Source: Verrucomicrobiales bacterium
GTDB taxonomy: Bacteria; Verrucomicrobiota; Verrucomicrobiia; Verrucomicrobiales; V1-33
Length of the DNA stretch: 54,924 nucleotides
Direction of reading: 5' to 3'
Assembly (NCBI GenBank): GCA_018003315.1
Contig: JAGNEJ010000025.1
Span: forward strand, 1 to 54,924
Positions 21,831 through 30,700 of the stretch are shown here, one piece after another. The notes below the pieces were generated by a model, which had not been told where the DNA came from, did not search any database, and saw nothing but the letters and a program-made list of their open reading frames with translations. Within the stretch, counting starts at the first letter, position 1. The number at the start of each line of letters is the position of its first letter. Position numbers and translations under genes: made by a program.

Positions 21831-23147
21831 TCAGGCCAGTTTCCAGGGGCCGCGGTATTCGCGCCCCAGTAGCTTGGCGGCTTCGGCATCGCCGATGATT
21901 TCCTCCTTTTTCGCGTCCCATTTCAGGGTGCGATTTGTCAGGAAGGAAATGAGGGACAAGTGGCCGGGAACCGCGCTGCAGTGGGCGGTGCGCACCGGGG
22001 TGATGGTGGGCTTGCGGTCCTTGACGCAGGCGATGAAGTTTTTGAAATGGTCGCCGCTGTAATAAAGGGAGACCTTGCGCTGGGCTTCGGGCAGGCGGCT
22101 GTATTTCTTGTGCTCCGGATTGGACGAATCAAAGCCGCCCCGGTCAACCCAGATCCAGCCGTCGGTGCCGATCCATTTGGTGCCGCCGCGAATGTCGTCG
22201 TGGCCGCCGGCGATCGTCATCTTCACTCCGCCGGGATAGGTGAGTTCGGCGCGGTATTTGGTGGCGGTGTTATACACGGCATCCTTTGGCGGGAAGTCCA
22301 CCTGGATCGGTTTGACCTCTTCAGGGCCGCCATTGTCCATGTCCATGCCCCAGTGGGCGATGTCGCAGTGGTGCCCTATCCAGTCGAGAAGCTGGCCGCC
22401 GCCCACATTGTAATTCCAGCGCCAGTTCATGTGGATCCGCCCCTTGATGTATGGCTCCATCCGCGCCGGGCCGATCCACATGTCATAGTCGAGTTCCGGC
22501 GGCGGATCCGACTTCTCCATGAATTTCCCCGTGCCGGCGAAATCGTGGTGGCCGGACGGAAGCCCGACCTCCACGGATACAACCTTTCCGATGGCTCCGT
22601 TGCGCACCAGTTCGGCAGCCTTGAGAAACTGGGAGGTGCTGCGCTGCCAGCTCCCCGTCTGCCAGATGCGTTGGTTGGATTCCACCGCCTTCACGATCGC
22701 CTGCTGTTCGCGAACGGTCCGGGCCAGGGGTTTTTCCCCGTAAATGTCCTTCTTGTTGTTGGCGGCTTCGACGGACATCAGCGCATGCCAGTTGTCAGGA
22801 ACCGCCAGCATGACCGTGTCAATGTCCTTGCGCGCCATCATCTCGCGGTAGTCATGGTAGCCCTTGGCGTCCTTGTTGCCATACTTGCCGTTGATGGCGT
22901 TGAGGCTGGCCTCCAGGTGCTTTTTGTCCACGTTGGCTGAGGCGACCACTTGTACGTCGGGCATGTTGAGGAACTGCGAGGTGTTGCCCGGTGCCTGCAT
23001 GCCCCAGCCGACCACTCCCATGGTGATGCGCTTGCTGGGCGCATTCTGTCCGAAGACGGAGGATGGAACGACGGTGGGGAATCCGACCGCGGCGGCAGTG
23101 GTCTGCAAAAAGCGACGGCGCGAGGTGTTGGAGGATGGTGATTTCAT
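21831..23147 (-). CDS. Gfo/Idh/MocA family oxidoreductase, Tat-exported
   Basis: A 438-residue protein. ATG 23147 is chosen because it starts a twin-arginine signal (SRRRFLQTT). The NAD(P)-binding Rossmann motif follows (GVVGWGMQAPG), then EKPLARTVREQ, the conserved EKP of the family. Family members oxidise or isomerise sugars and inositols. The C-terminal half carries the beta-sheet substrate domain. It lies 34 bp downstream of the TIM-barrel isomerase gene and is probably cotranscribed with it. Exported Gfo/Idh/MocA proteins are numerous in Planctomycetes and Verrucomicrobia, where they are linked to glycan breakdown. Exact substrate unknown. Confidence 0.88.
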   Translation of the reverse strand: MKSPSSNTSRRRFLQTTAAAVGFPTVVPSSVFGQNAPSKRITMGVVGWGMQAPGNTSQFLNMPDVQVVASANVDKKHLEASLNAINGKYGNKDAKGYHDYREMMARKDIDTVMLAVPDNWHALMSVEAANNKKDIYGEKPLARTVREQQAIVKAVESNQRIWQTGSWQRSTSQFLKAAELVRNGAIGKVVSVEVGLPSGHHDFAGTGKFMEKSDPPPELDYDMWIGPARMEPYIKGRIHMNWRWNYNVGGGQLLDWIGHHCDIAHWGMDMDNGGPEEVKPIQVDFPPKDAVYNTATKYRAELTYPGGVKMTIAGGHDDIRGGTKWIGTDGWIWVDRGGFDSSNPEHKKYSRLPEAQRKVSLYYSGDHFKNFIACVKDRKPTITPVRTAHCSAVPGHLSLISFLTNRTLKWDAKKEEIIGDAEAAKLLGREYRGPWKLA

Positions 23148-23181
23148 GGATGCAGTGGTCAGTGGTTGGGATGCGGAGAGT

Positions 23182-24099
23182 TCAGGCGGACATTTTCGCG
23201 CAGATGCGTTCCAGCAGGGTCTTGGTGGCCCGAATGCCGTCGGGTTCCGACAGTTTGGAGCCTTCATATTCGATGCCGATGAATCCGTGGTAGCCGTGCT
23301 TTTTGACCACGATGTCCAGCATTTTGACGTAGTCAGTGTGGATTTCGTTGCCCTGGGCATCGAAATCGTGGCTCTTGGCGCTGACGCCCCTGGCAAACGG
23401 CATCAGTTCATCGATTCCCTGATAGCGGTCATATTCCTTGCCGCCACCGAGGCCGAAGTTTCCGAAATCCGGCAGTGTGCCGCAGTTGGGCAGGTTTACC
23501 CGCTTCATGACCGCAGCCAGCCACGCTCCATCGGAACTGAGCATGCCATGATTTTCCACGATCACATTGATTCCCAGCGTTGCTCCGTATTCCGAGAGTC
23601 GCCGCAATCCGTCCGCAGCGTGTTTTTCCTGTTCCTCGCGGGAGCGTTTTTCGTCCGTGTGGGCATTGACCCGGATGCTGTGGCATCCCAGCGCTTTCGC
23701 TGCTTCCGCCCATTTCTTGTGATTTTCCACCGTCTTCTGGCGCTTCTTTTCGTCAGGGTCACCCAGAAATCCCTCGCCGTCGCACATGATGAGCACATTG
23801 GTCACTCCATTGTCGGCAGCACGTTTTTTCAATTCAGCCACATACTTGGCGTCCGTAGCCTTGTCTTTCCAGAACTGGTTCACATGCTCGATGGCGTCGA
23901 TCCCGTAATCCTTTTTCGCCACCACGGGAAAATCCAAGTGACTGAGCTTCCCCGCGAACAGCGTTTTATGCAGCGACCATTCAGCGAGGGAAATTTTGAA
24001 CAGGGGCGGCTTGGGTGCGAGGGCGAGACCCGGAACCGTCAGCGCGGCGGACGTTGCAGCGGCGGATTTCAAGAATGCACGGCGGGAAGTGGTAGTCAT
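23182..24099 (-). CDS. Sugar phosphate isomerase/epimerase-like TIM barrel protein, Tat-exported
   Basis: A 305-residue xylose-isomerase-like TIM barrel (AP endonuclease family 2 fold; hydroxypyruvate isomerase/epimerase relatives). ATG 24099 gives a twin-arginine signal, [15 protein letters not shown]. Likely metal-site residues can be seen in [23 protein letters not shown] and GIEYEG, following the Glu-Asp-His-Glu order of the family. It precedes the Gfo/Idh/MocA gene in the same direction, a pairing that suggests one sugar pathway. It is divergent from the FG-GAP gene at 24352; the 252-bp gap should hold both promoters, though I see no convincing boxes. Confidence 0.85.
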   Translation of the reverse strand: MTTTSRRAFLKSAAATSAALTVPGLALAPKPPLFKISLAEWSLHKTLFAGKLSHLDFPVVAKKDYGIDAIEHVNQFWKDKATDAKYVAELKKRAADNGVTNVLIMCDGEGFLGDPDEKKRQKTVENHKKWAEAAKALGCHSIRVNAHTDEKRSREEQEKHAADGLRRLSEYGATLGINVIVENHGMLSSDGAWLAAVMKRVNLPNCGTLPDFGNFGLGGGKEYDRYQGIDELMPFARGVSAKSHDFDAQGNEIHTDYVKMLDIVVKKHGYHGFIGIEYEGSKLSEPDGIRATKTLLERICAKMSA

Positions 24100-24351
24100 G
24101 CAGACTCTGTGCCACGGCGGACCTTGCACTGTAAAGGCAAAACTCCCGCAGTGGGCCTCCGCGTTTGCTGCAAAGTGTGTTTCCACTTGCCGATGGGAGG
24201 AAATCAGGACCGTCGGCAGCAGAAGCTCGATCCAAGCTCCTGTCCTTCGGTGCTAGGGTTGCTTGGAGTGCCCCCACGTTCCCGCATTCCCGGAGCGGAA
24301 AATGGCGGGATCGCCCTTGAGCACGCCGCTCGACACGCTTACAACTGTCCC

Positions 24352-25602
24352 ATGAACACCACTGCTTCGATCCTGTTGTGCCTGTCCGCATCCGCCGCCG
24401 CAGGCCTGGCGGCCGACCCCAAGTTCTCCCGCAAGGAATTGAGCAAATTTTTCTGGGCTGAGGGAGCGACCTTCGGAGACTTCAACAAGGACGGGAAAAT
24501 GGACGTGGCTGCGGGGCCCTACTGGTACGAGGCGCCGGACTTTTCCAAGGCCCATGAGTTCATGCCTGCCAAGGCCACCTTTGAATTGAAGAAGGACGAC
24601 GGCAGTGTGGAAAAAATTCCGGGATTCGAAGGGGCACTGGGCAAGGAGAACAAATACTCTGACAATTTTTTTGCCTTTGTGCGGGATTTCAACACCGATG
24701 GCTGGGACGACATCCTGATTATTGGATTTCCCGGCGAGTGGTCCTCCTGGTATGAAAACCCGAAGAACAAGGACGGACACTGGTCGCGCCACAATGTGTT
24801 GAAGGTAACCGACAATGAATCGCCCACGTTCACTGACATCACCGGCGACGGGAAACCTGAAATCGTGTGCTGTTCCGGCGGAACCTACGGCTATGCCGAA
24901 CCGGACTGGAAGGATCCGGCCAAGGAATGGAAATGGAATCCCGTCACTTCCAACAAGGGTTATCAGCGCTTTACCCACGGACTCGGAGTGGGCGACATCA
25001 ATGGTGACAAGCGTTCGGACATCATTGAAAGGGACGGCTGGTGGGAACAGCCCGAAACACTGGGCGGCCTGTGGACGCAGCACCCGTGGAAATTCAACGG
25101 CGGCGGCGCCCAAATGTATGCGTATGATGTCAATGGCGACGGGCTCAATGACGTCATCACCAGCCAGGCGGCTCACGGTTATGGCTTGGCCTGGCACAAG
25201 CAGGTCCGGGAAGGCACCGAGATCAAGTTTGTGAAGCAACTGTTCATGAACGAAAAACAGGAAGAGAACAAATACGGAGTCCGTTTCGGTGAACTGCACG
25301 CCTTGGATCTCGTGGACATGAACGGCGACGGCTTGAAAGACATCGTCACCGGAAAACGTTTCTGGTCGCACGGAGACCACGGCGACACGAAATCCGAAAC
25401 GGTTTCACCGCTTTACTGGTTTGAACTCAAGCGGGACGGACGGGAAGTGGACTGGGTGCCGCATCTCATCGACGGAGAATCCGGAGTCGGCACCCAGGTG
25501 GTGGCGATGGACGCCAATGGCGACCATCTCCCGGATGTGGTGGTCTCCAACAAGCGTGGCACTTTTGTCTTCTTCCAACAAAAGGCTCAACCGCAATCGT
25601 AG
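24352..25602 (+). CDS. Secreted FG-GAP/VCBS-type beta-propeller protein
   Basis: A 416-residue exported protein: signal peptide to about residue 21, then seven Asp-rich calcium loops of the form DxNxDGxxD (DFNKDGKMD, DFNTDGWDD, DITGDGKPE, DINGDKRSD, DVNGDGLND, DMNGDGLKD, DANGDHLPD). Seven loops fit a seven-bladed FG-GAP propeller. Such proteins bind ligands or glycans at the surface and have no known catalytic residues. ATG 24352 starts the signal peptide; the frame continues far upstream but only antisense to the isomerase gene. Confidence 0.85.
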   Translation: MNTTASILLCLSASAAAGLAADPKFSRKELSKFFWAEGATFGDFNKDGKMDVAAGPYWYEAPDFSKAHEFMPAKATFELKKDDGSVEKIPGFEGALGKENKYSDNFFAFVRDFNTDGWDDILIIGFPGEWSSWYENPKNKDGHWSRHNVLKVTDNESPTFTDITGDGKPEIVCCSGGTYGYAEPDWKDPAKEWKWNPVTSNKGYQRFTHGLGVGDINGDKRSDIIERDGWWEQPETLGGLWTQHPWKFNGGGAQMYAYDVNGDGLNDVITSQAAHGYGLAWHKQVREGTEIKFVKQLFMNEKQEENKYGVRFGELHALDLVDMNGDGLKDIVTGKRFWSHGDHGDTKSETVSPLYWFELKRDGREVDWVPHLIDGESGVGTQVVAMDANGDHLPDVVVSNKRGTFVFFQQKAQPQS

Positions 25603-25687
25603 CGGCGACCCCGTCGGCTCGCTTTCGCGTGGGCATCTCTGAGCGGATGCGGACCGCAAGGCCGCGGGAGGTTCCGGGGAACGTGGA

Positions 25688-27328
25688 TTACCGGAGCACG
25701 TGGCGGGACACGCAGCCCGTGTTTGCCTGACAGACCGTGGCCGCAAAATCCGCCAGGTAGGTGCGGTCGTGGCGGACGGCTGTGCGGCGCTGGTTCGTCC
25801 GGCGGATGGAAATTTCCCGCTCGCTGACATGCCAGGAAATGTCCCCCGCCGCCAAGTCGAAGGAAATGGCATCGCCATCCTGCACCAGTCCGATGGGGCC
25901 GCCAATGACGGCTTCCGGGGCACAGTGAACGCCGATGATCCCCTGGGAAATCCCTGACACTCTGGCATCCGAGATCAGAGCGGCTTTGCCGGCAAGTTCC
26001 GGCGCGGCAACGACCTCGGCAGCACGGAGAACCTCCGGCATGCCCGCGGCGACGGGACCGAGATGCCGCAGCACGACGACATGACCCGGTTTGATTTTTC
26101 TCGCTGCCGCGGCGTCCTCGACCGCCTGCGCATCGGAAAAACAGAGTGCGGTCCCCTGAAACCGCACCGGGTTCATGCCGGGCGCTTTGAAGAGGATGCC
26201 ATCCGGAGCGAGGTTCCCAAAGCATGCCTGGATGTCGGCCTGGGAATCGAACGGACGGTCCGGGCCGGTGATGAGATTCTGGTGTGGAGGAAGCTCCGGA
26301 GCATCGAAGAGCACCTCGCCAAGGCGCAGTCCCGTGAGCGTGAGGCAGGTGTCATCCAAGAGGCCGGCGATCCAAAAATGTTTCAGCAACATGCTGGTTC
26401 CTCCCAATCGGTGCAGGTCGGCCATGGTGCCGCGGCCTCGCGGGGCGAAATGGCAGCACAGCGGAGTGCGCCGGCAGATTTCCTGAACCTCGCGCAGGTT
26501 GAACTCCACGCCCGCCTCGCGGGCCAGCGCCAGCAAATGCAGCACCCCGTTGGTGGAGCCGCCAAGGGCCGCCAGGACGGTCATGGCGTTGGTGAAGGCA
26601 GCTTTTGTTAGTATGTCCCGCGGACGAATGTCCCGTGCCAGCAACTGCCGCACCACCGAACCAACGCGCAGACATTCCTTCTGCTTGGCCGGATCCACGG
26701 TGGGCAGGGACGCGCTGTTTGGCAGGGCCAGCCCCAGCGCCTCCAGGACAATGGCCCAGGTGTGGAACGCATCGGCGGGGCAGATTCCCGCATTCGCAGC
26801 GACAACTGCGGATCCCATGTCCGGCGGCGTCCGCTGGTCCTCAGCACCGAAAACCGGCGGCGCCTGGCCTTTGCCCCGCTCCGGCACCGGAGCGCCTCCG
26901 GACAGGATCAAACCCGGGCAATTTAAACGCGCCAGCGCCATGGCGAAACCCGGACCGTGGCTGTCATCGAGGTGCAGGCCCACCAGCGCATCCAAACCCT
27001 GAGCGGCGGCCACCATTTCCGCGGCATTTGCGATCGCATTGCGGAAGGGCAATGTCGCATTTCCTGATTCCTCTTCCGTGGCGGCGGCGGTTCCCCCCGG
27101 AACGCCAAAGGGTATGCTCCTCATCCCGGCCACCTGGCAACCAGTGGCGAGCTTATCCGCAAGTTGCCAAGCCTCGCCCGTGCATCGGTTTCCGTCGAGC
27201 AAGGGAACTCCAATGCCCACCTGCGCCTTCAAAATTTCCCGGGCATCACCCCCGGATCGTCCCGAAGACCGGAGCGTCCGATTCTGCCGTCCGGGGGACG
27301 CTTGGTGGCTGTTCCAATTCAGGGGCAT
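25688..27328 (-). CDS. Divergent IlvD/Edd family dehydratase paralogue lacking canonical ligands
   Basis: A 546-residue protein aligning along its whole length with dihydroxy-acid / 6-phosphogluconate dehydratases: GGSTNGVLHLLALAREAG, GNLAPDGILFKAPG and GGPIGLVQDGD are family hallmarks. Of the three Fe-S cysteines, C49 (DGNRC) and C183 (AGIC) remain, but the central CDK motif reads D121-D122-S123, so both the cluster Cys and the Lys that is carbamylated in characterised enzymes are gone. The DDGxxMGHxGM acidic region is replaced by VPGGTAAATEEE. ATG 27328 gives the usual family length; the frame is open to 27622. It may be a non-Fe-S sugar-acid dehydratase variant or have another role. I would not annotate it as valine/isoleucine biosynthesis. 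Confidence 0.8.
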   Translation of the reverse strand: MPLNWNSHQASPGRQNRTLRSSGRSGGDAREILKAQVGIGVPLLDGNRCTGEAWQLADKLATGCQVAGMRSIPFGVPGGTAAATEEESGNATLPFRNAIANAAEMVAAAQGLDALVGLHLDDSHGPGFAMALARLNCPGLILSGGAPVPERGKGQAPPVFGAEDQRTPPDMGSAVVAANAGICPADAFHTWAIVLEALGLALPNSASLPTVDPAKQKECLRVGSVVRQLLARDIRPRDILTKAAFTNAMTVLAALGGSTNGVLHLLALAREAGVEFNLREVQEICRRTPLCCHFAPRGRGTMADLHRLGGTSMLLKHFWIAGLLDDTCLTLTGLRLGEVLFDAPELPPHQNLITGPDRPFDSQADIQACFGNLAPDGILFKAPGMNPVRFQGTALCFSDAQAVEDAAAARKIKPGHVVVLRHLGPVAAGMPEVLRAAEVVAAPELAGKAALISDARVSGISQGIIGVHCAPEAVIGGPIGLVQDGDAISFDLAAGDISWHVSEREISIRRTNQRRTAVRHDRTYLADFAATVCQANTGCVSRHVLR

Positions 27329-27774
27329 CATCGGAAATATGAAAATGGGAAAAGCTCCGCCGGAACTACCCGGCAGACAATTCGGCAATGGATACCGCCA
27401 CACCCCACCAACGAAAAGCGGAAAGAACCAATTCCCCTCCATCCGCGAACCCCCAGCCTCCGGAGAGGGCAAGCTCAGTTTTGCAATGTTTTTGCGATAT
27501 TTCGTCTGGCAGTTTGTTGCCAATTCCTCAGAGTTCCTCAGAATCCACCCATTTTCCGCCCCTCTCTCCCCCCAGACCCCCTCACTCCCCGTTCCGGACC
27601 CCGCCAATGACGCCACCCGCAAAAAAGCAAATTCCTTTCAGGCTGGCAGCTTGCCCCGCCTTTTCTGCCCTGGCGGGCGGCGATGAGTCCGAGGCGAGAG
27701 GACACCGGTGCTCCCCGCTCCGCGCCGTCACTGGATTGGGAAACGCATTCCCGCAGCTCCAGAGGCAGCACCTC
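27329..27774. other. 446-bp intergenic region
   Basis: Lies between the IlvD-like start and the end of the delta-60 gene, both on the minus strand. It should carry the IlvD-like promoter and the upstream gene's terminator. I see no strong hairpin with a T-tract and no convincing promoter boxes. A moderately AT-rich patch lies around 27478-27540. The frame upstream of the IlvD-like start stays open to 27622 but has no domain content. Confidence 0.5.
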
Positions 27775-30700
27775 TCACGGGCTGGCCGTCACCTTGAGGT
27801 GCAGGAAGCGCCGGGCCGATCCGGAGATGAGGAAGTTGTCGCGCGCCTTGAGCGTGGTGGCGTTGTTGGTGAGCACGGTGGTGCTGGTAGCGCTGAAGGA
27901 ATCCGGCTGGCCGGTGGCGAGCGTACCAGCGCTTTGCACTTCGTAGGTGACGCCGGTTTGCTTGGTGAGGGTCATGGTGAGATAGCCGCCTTCGATGGTC
28001 ACGGGCGGCAGTCCGCCGGTGTTGGGCGCGACGGGGCTGAGGCCGAGGGCCAGTTCCAGCAGTTCGTTGTAGCCGTCGTGGTCAAAGTCATCCAGCGCGC
28101 TGTGGCCGACGGTAGCGCCGAAGTGGGTGATCTCCCACGAGTCGAGCAGGCCGTCGCCGTCGGCATCGGGACTGCCTGCGGTGAAGGAGACGATCTGCTC
28201 GATGAGGCCGCGGCTGCCGTTCTTGTAGCCTGCGAGCGGACGGCCGCGGGCGCGGAGCTGGCCGCTGGCGGGCAGGCTGAGGCCGGTGATCTGCCAGTTG
28301 GCAGTGCTGCCGACGCGGCTGCCCGCGCCCAGCGGAGTCCACGACGCGCCGCCGTTGGTGCTCAGCGAAAAATTGACCTCGAAAAACTCCGGCGCAGCGC
28401 CGCCGCGGCTCCAGAGCGCCTGTGTGGCGCCGGAAACAGCAAGCGTCTGGCTGGCGGCATCGTTGTAAATGCGCGCGATGCCGTTGCGCGCCGCGCCGCC
28501 CACGGCGCCGAAGAGTCCGCCGAGGATCACCCGCCCGTCCGCCTGCTGGGCGATGCAGTGCACATAGCTGCTCGCGTCGGGATTGAACGAGGCGTCCAGT
28601 GAGCCGTCGGGATGCACGCGGGCGGCGTAGTTGCGCGTGGTTCCGGCCACGGCGGTGAAAGTGCCGCCGAAGATGATTCTGCCGTCTGCCTGCAAGGCGA
28701 GACTTTCGACGGCCCCGCCGAAGGGCGCGGTCGGGATCGGGTTGAAGGCGGGATCTGCCACGCCGTCGGCATCGAGCCGCGCGATGTAGTTGCGCAGCGC
28801 GCCGCCGATGGAGGTGAACTCGCCGCCGACGAGGATGCCGCCGCCGGGCAGCGCGGCCAGGCAGAGCACGGCGCTGGTGGCATTGGGATTGAAGCCAGTA
28901 TCCAGCGCGCCGCCGGCATCGAGCCGCGCGATGCGATTGCGCGCCGTGCCGGCCACGGTGTTGAAGTAACCTCCGATGAGGATTTTGCCGTCGGCCTGCA
29001 CGACGACGCTGTGGACCTGGCCATTGGCACCGGGATTGAATCCCGAGTCCAGCGTGCCATTGGCATTGAGCCGCGCGACGCAACTGCGGGCGCTGCCGCC
29101 CACGTTGGTGAAACCGCCGCCGATGATCAGCTTGCCGTCCGGTTGCAGCGCGATGGCGCTGACGTCGCCGTTGACATTGGGATTGAAACCCGCGTCCAGC
29201 GCGCCATTGGTATCGAGGCGCGCGATGCGATTGCGAGTGACGGCGTTAACAGTGGTGAAATCGCCGCCGATGATGATTTGCCCGTCCTCCTGCGCTACGA
29301 TCGCGCTGACATTTGCATTCAAGGAACCGCTGGCCTGCGGGCTGAAGGCATGGTCCACAGCGCCATCGGCATCGATTCTGCCGATCAAGGCATGGGCCAC
29401 GCCGCCGAGCGAACCGAACTCGCCGCCCACGATGATTTTCCCATCAGGCTGCACGGCGGCGGCCAGCACCGCGCCGCCGGCGCCGGGATTGAACGTCATG
29501 TCCACATCGCCGGTGCCTGGAGCGGCGCGCGTCACGGTGAGGGTGTAGGTCTTCGTGGTCGTGCCGTTGGAGGCGGTGACGACGCTTGGGATGGCATTCG
29601 GACCTACGACCAGCGCGACCGGACTGCTGGCGCTGCCGGAGGCGACCGGATTGCCATTCACCGCCACCGTCGCGCCCGGATCGGCAACGGTCGGTGTGAC
29701 GGTGACGCTGGCCGTGCTGTGGCCGACGCTGGCGGTGTAGCTGGTGGTGGCGGGGGAAAAAACCGGCGCGAGCGTCCCGGCGCTCGGGGTGAGGGCGGAG
29801 AGATTGGCATCGGTGGGATTGGTGCCCGTGCCGGCGAGCGTGATGTCGAACGGGTTCTCGTCATAGTCAGCGCTGGCGATGTGCAGGACGCCCGCACGCG
29901 CACCCGCCGCGCCTGGCGTGAAAGTCACGCTGAAGGTGGTGCTGCCGCCGGGCGCAACGGAGGCGGACATGCCCGCGGTGTTCACGGCGAAGTCGGCTCC
30001 TCCCGGGCCATCGACGCTGATCGCGCCGATGGACAGCGCGGCCACGCCGGTGTTGCGGATCGTGAAGGTCTTCGCCGGGCTGGCTGCGCCGACAGGGAAC
30101 ATGCCGTGGCTGACAAGCGCCTGGCCGTCGGACAGGTTTGTGCCCGCAGGATGCTCGACCGCGATCTCCGCCGCGGGGAAGGGCGCGATCTGCTCGATGA
30201 GTCCGCCGCTGGCCGCGTAAAACCCGCCACACGCACGACCGCGGGCGCGGAGCAGACCGCTGGCCGGCAGCGACAGGCCGGTGAGTTGCCAGCTCGCGCT
30301 CGTGCCGATGCGCGCCCCCGCGCCCAGCGGTGTCCAATTGGCACCGCCATCGATGCTCAACTCGATGCTGACGGCGGTGAGTTCCGGTCCGGCGCCGCCG
30401 CGGCTCCACAGCACCTGGCTGGTGCTGGGAGCCTCGAGTGTCTGTGCGGCGCCATCGTTGAGCAGGCGCGCGATGCTCTGGCGCGCCACGGGAGTGACGC
30501 CGATCTGCGTGAAATAGCCCGCGGCGAGGATCGCGCCGTCCGGCTGCAGCGCCAGGCCATACACGAAGGCATTGGCCCGCGCGGTGAAGCTCGTGTCGAG
30601 GGCGCCGCTGGCATGGATGCGCGCGATGCGCCAGCGGTTCGAATCGCCAGCCACGGTGGTGAAGTTGCCGCCGATGAGGATTTTTCCGTCGGCCTGCAGC

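Noticed and set aside
22864-24351. Upstream in-frame extension of the FG-GAP protein
   Set aside because: It would run antisense through the oxidoreductase and isomerase genes, and the signal peptide begins at 24352.
27329-27622. Extended start for the IlvD-like protein
   Set aside because: The extra ~98 residues show no family similarity, and starting at 27328 gives the usual family length.
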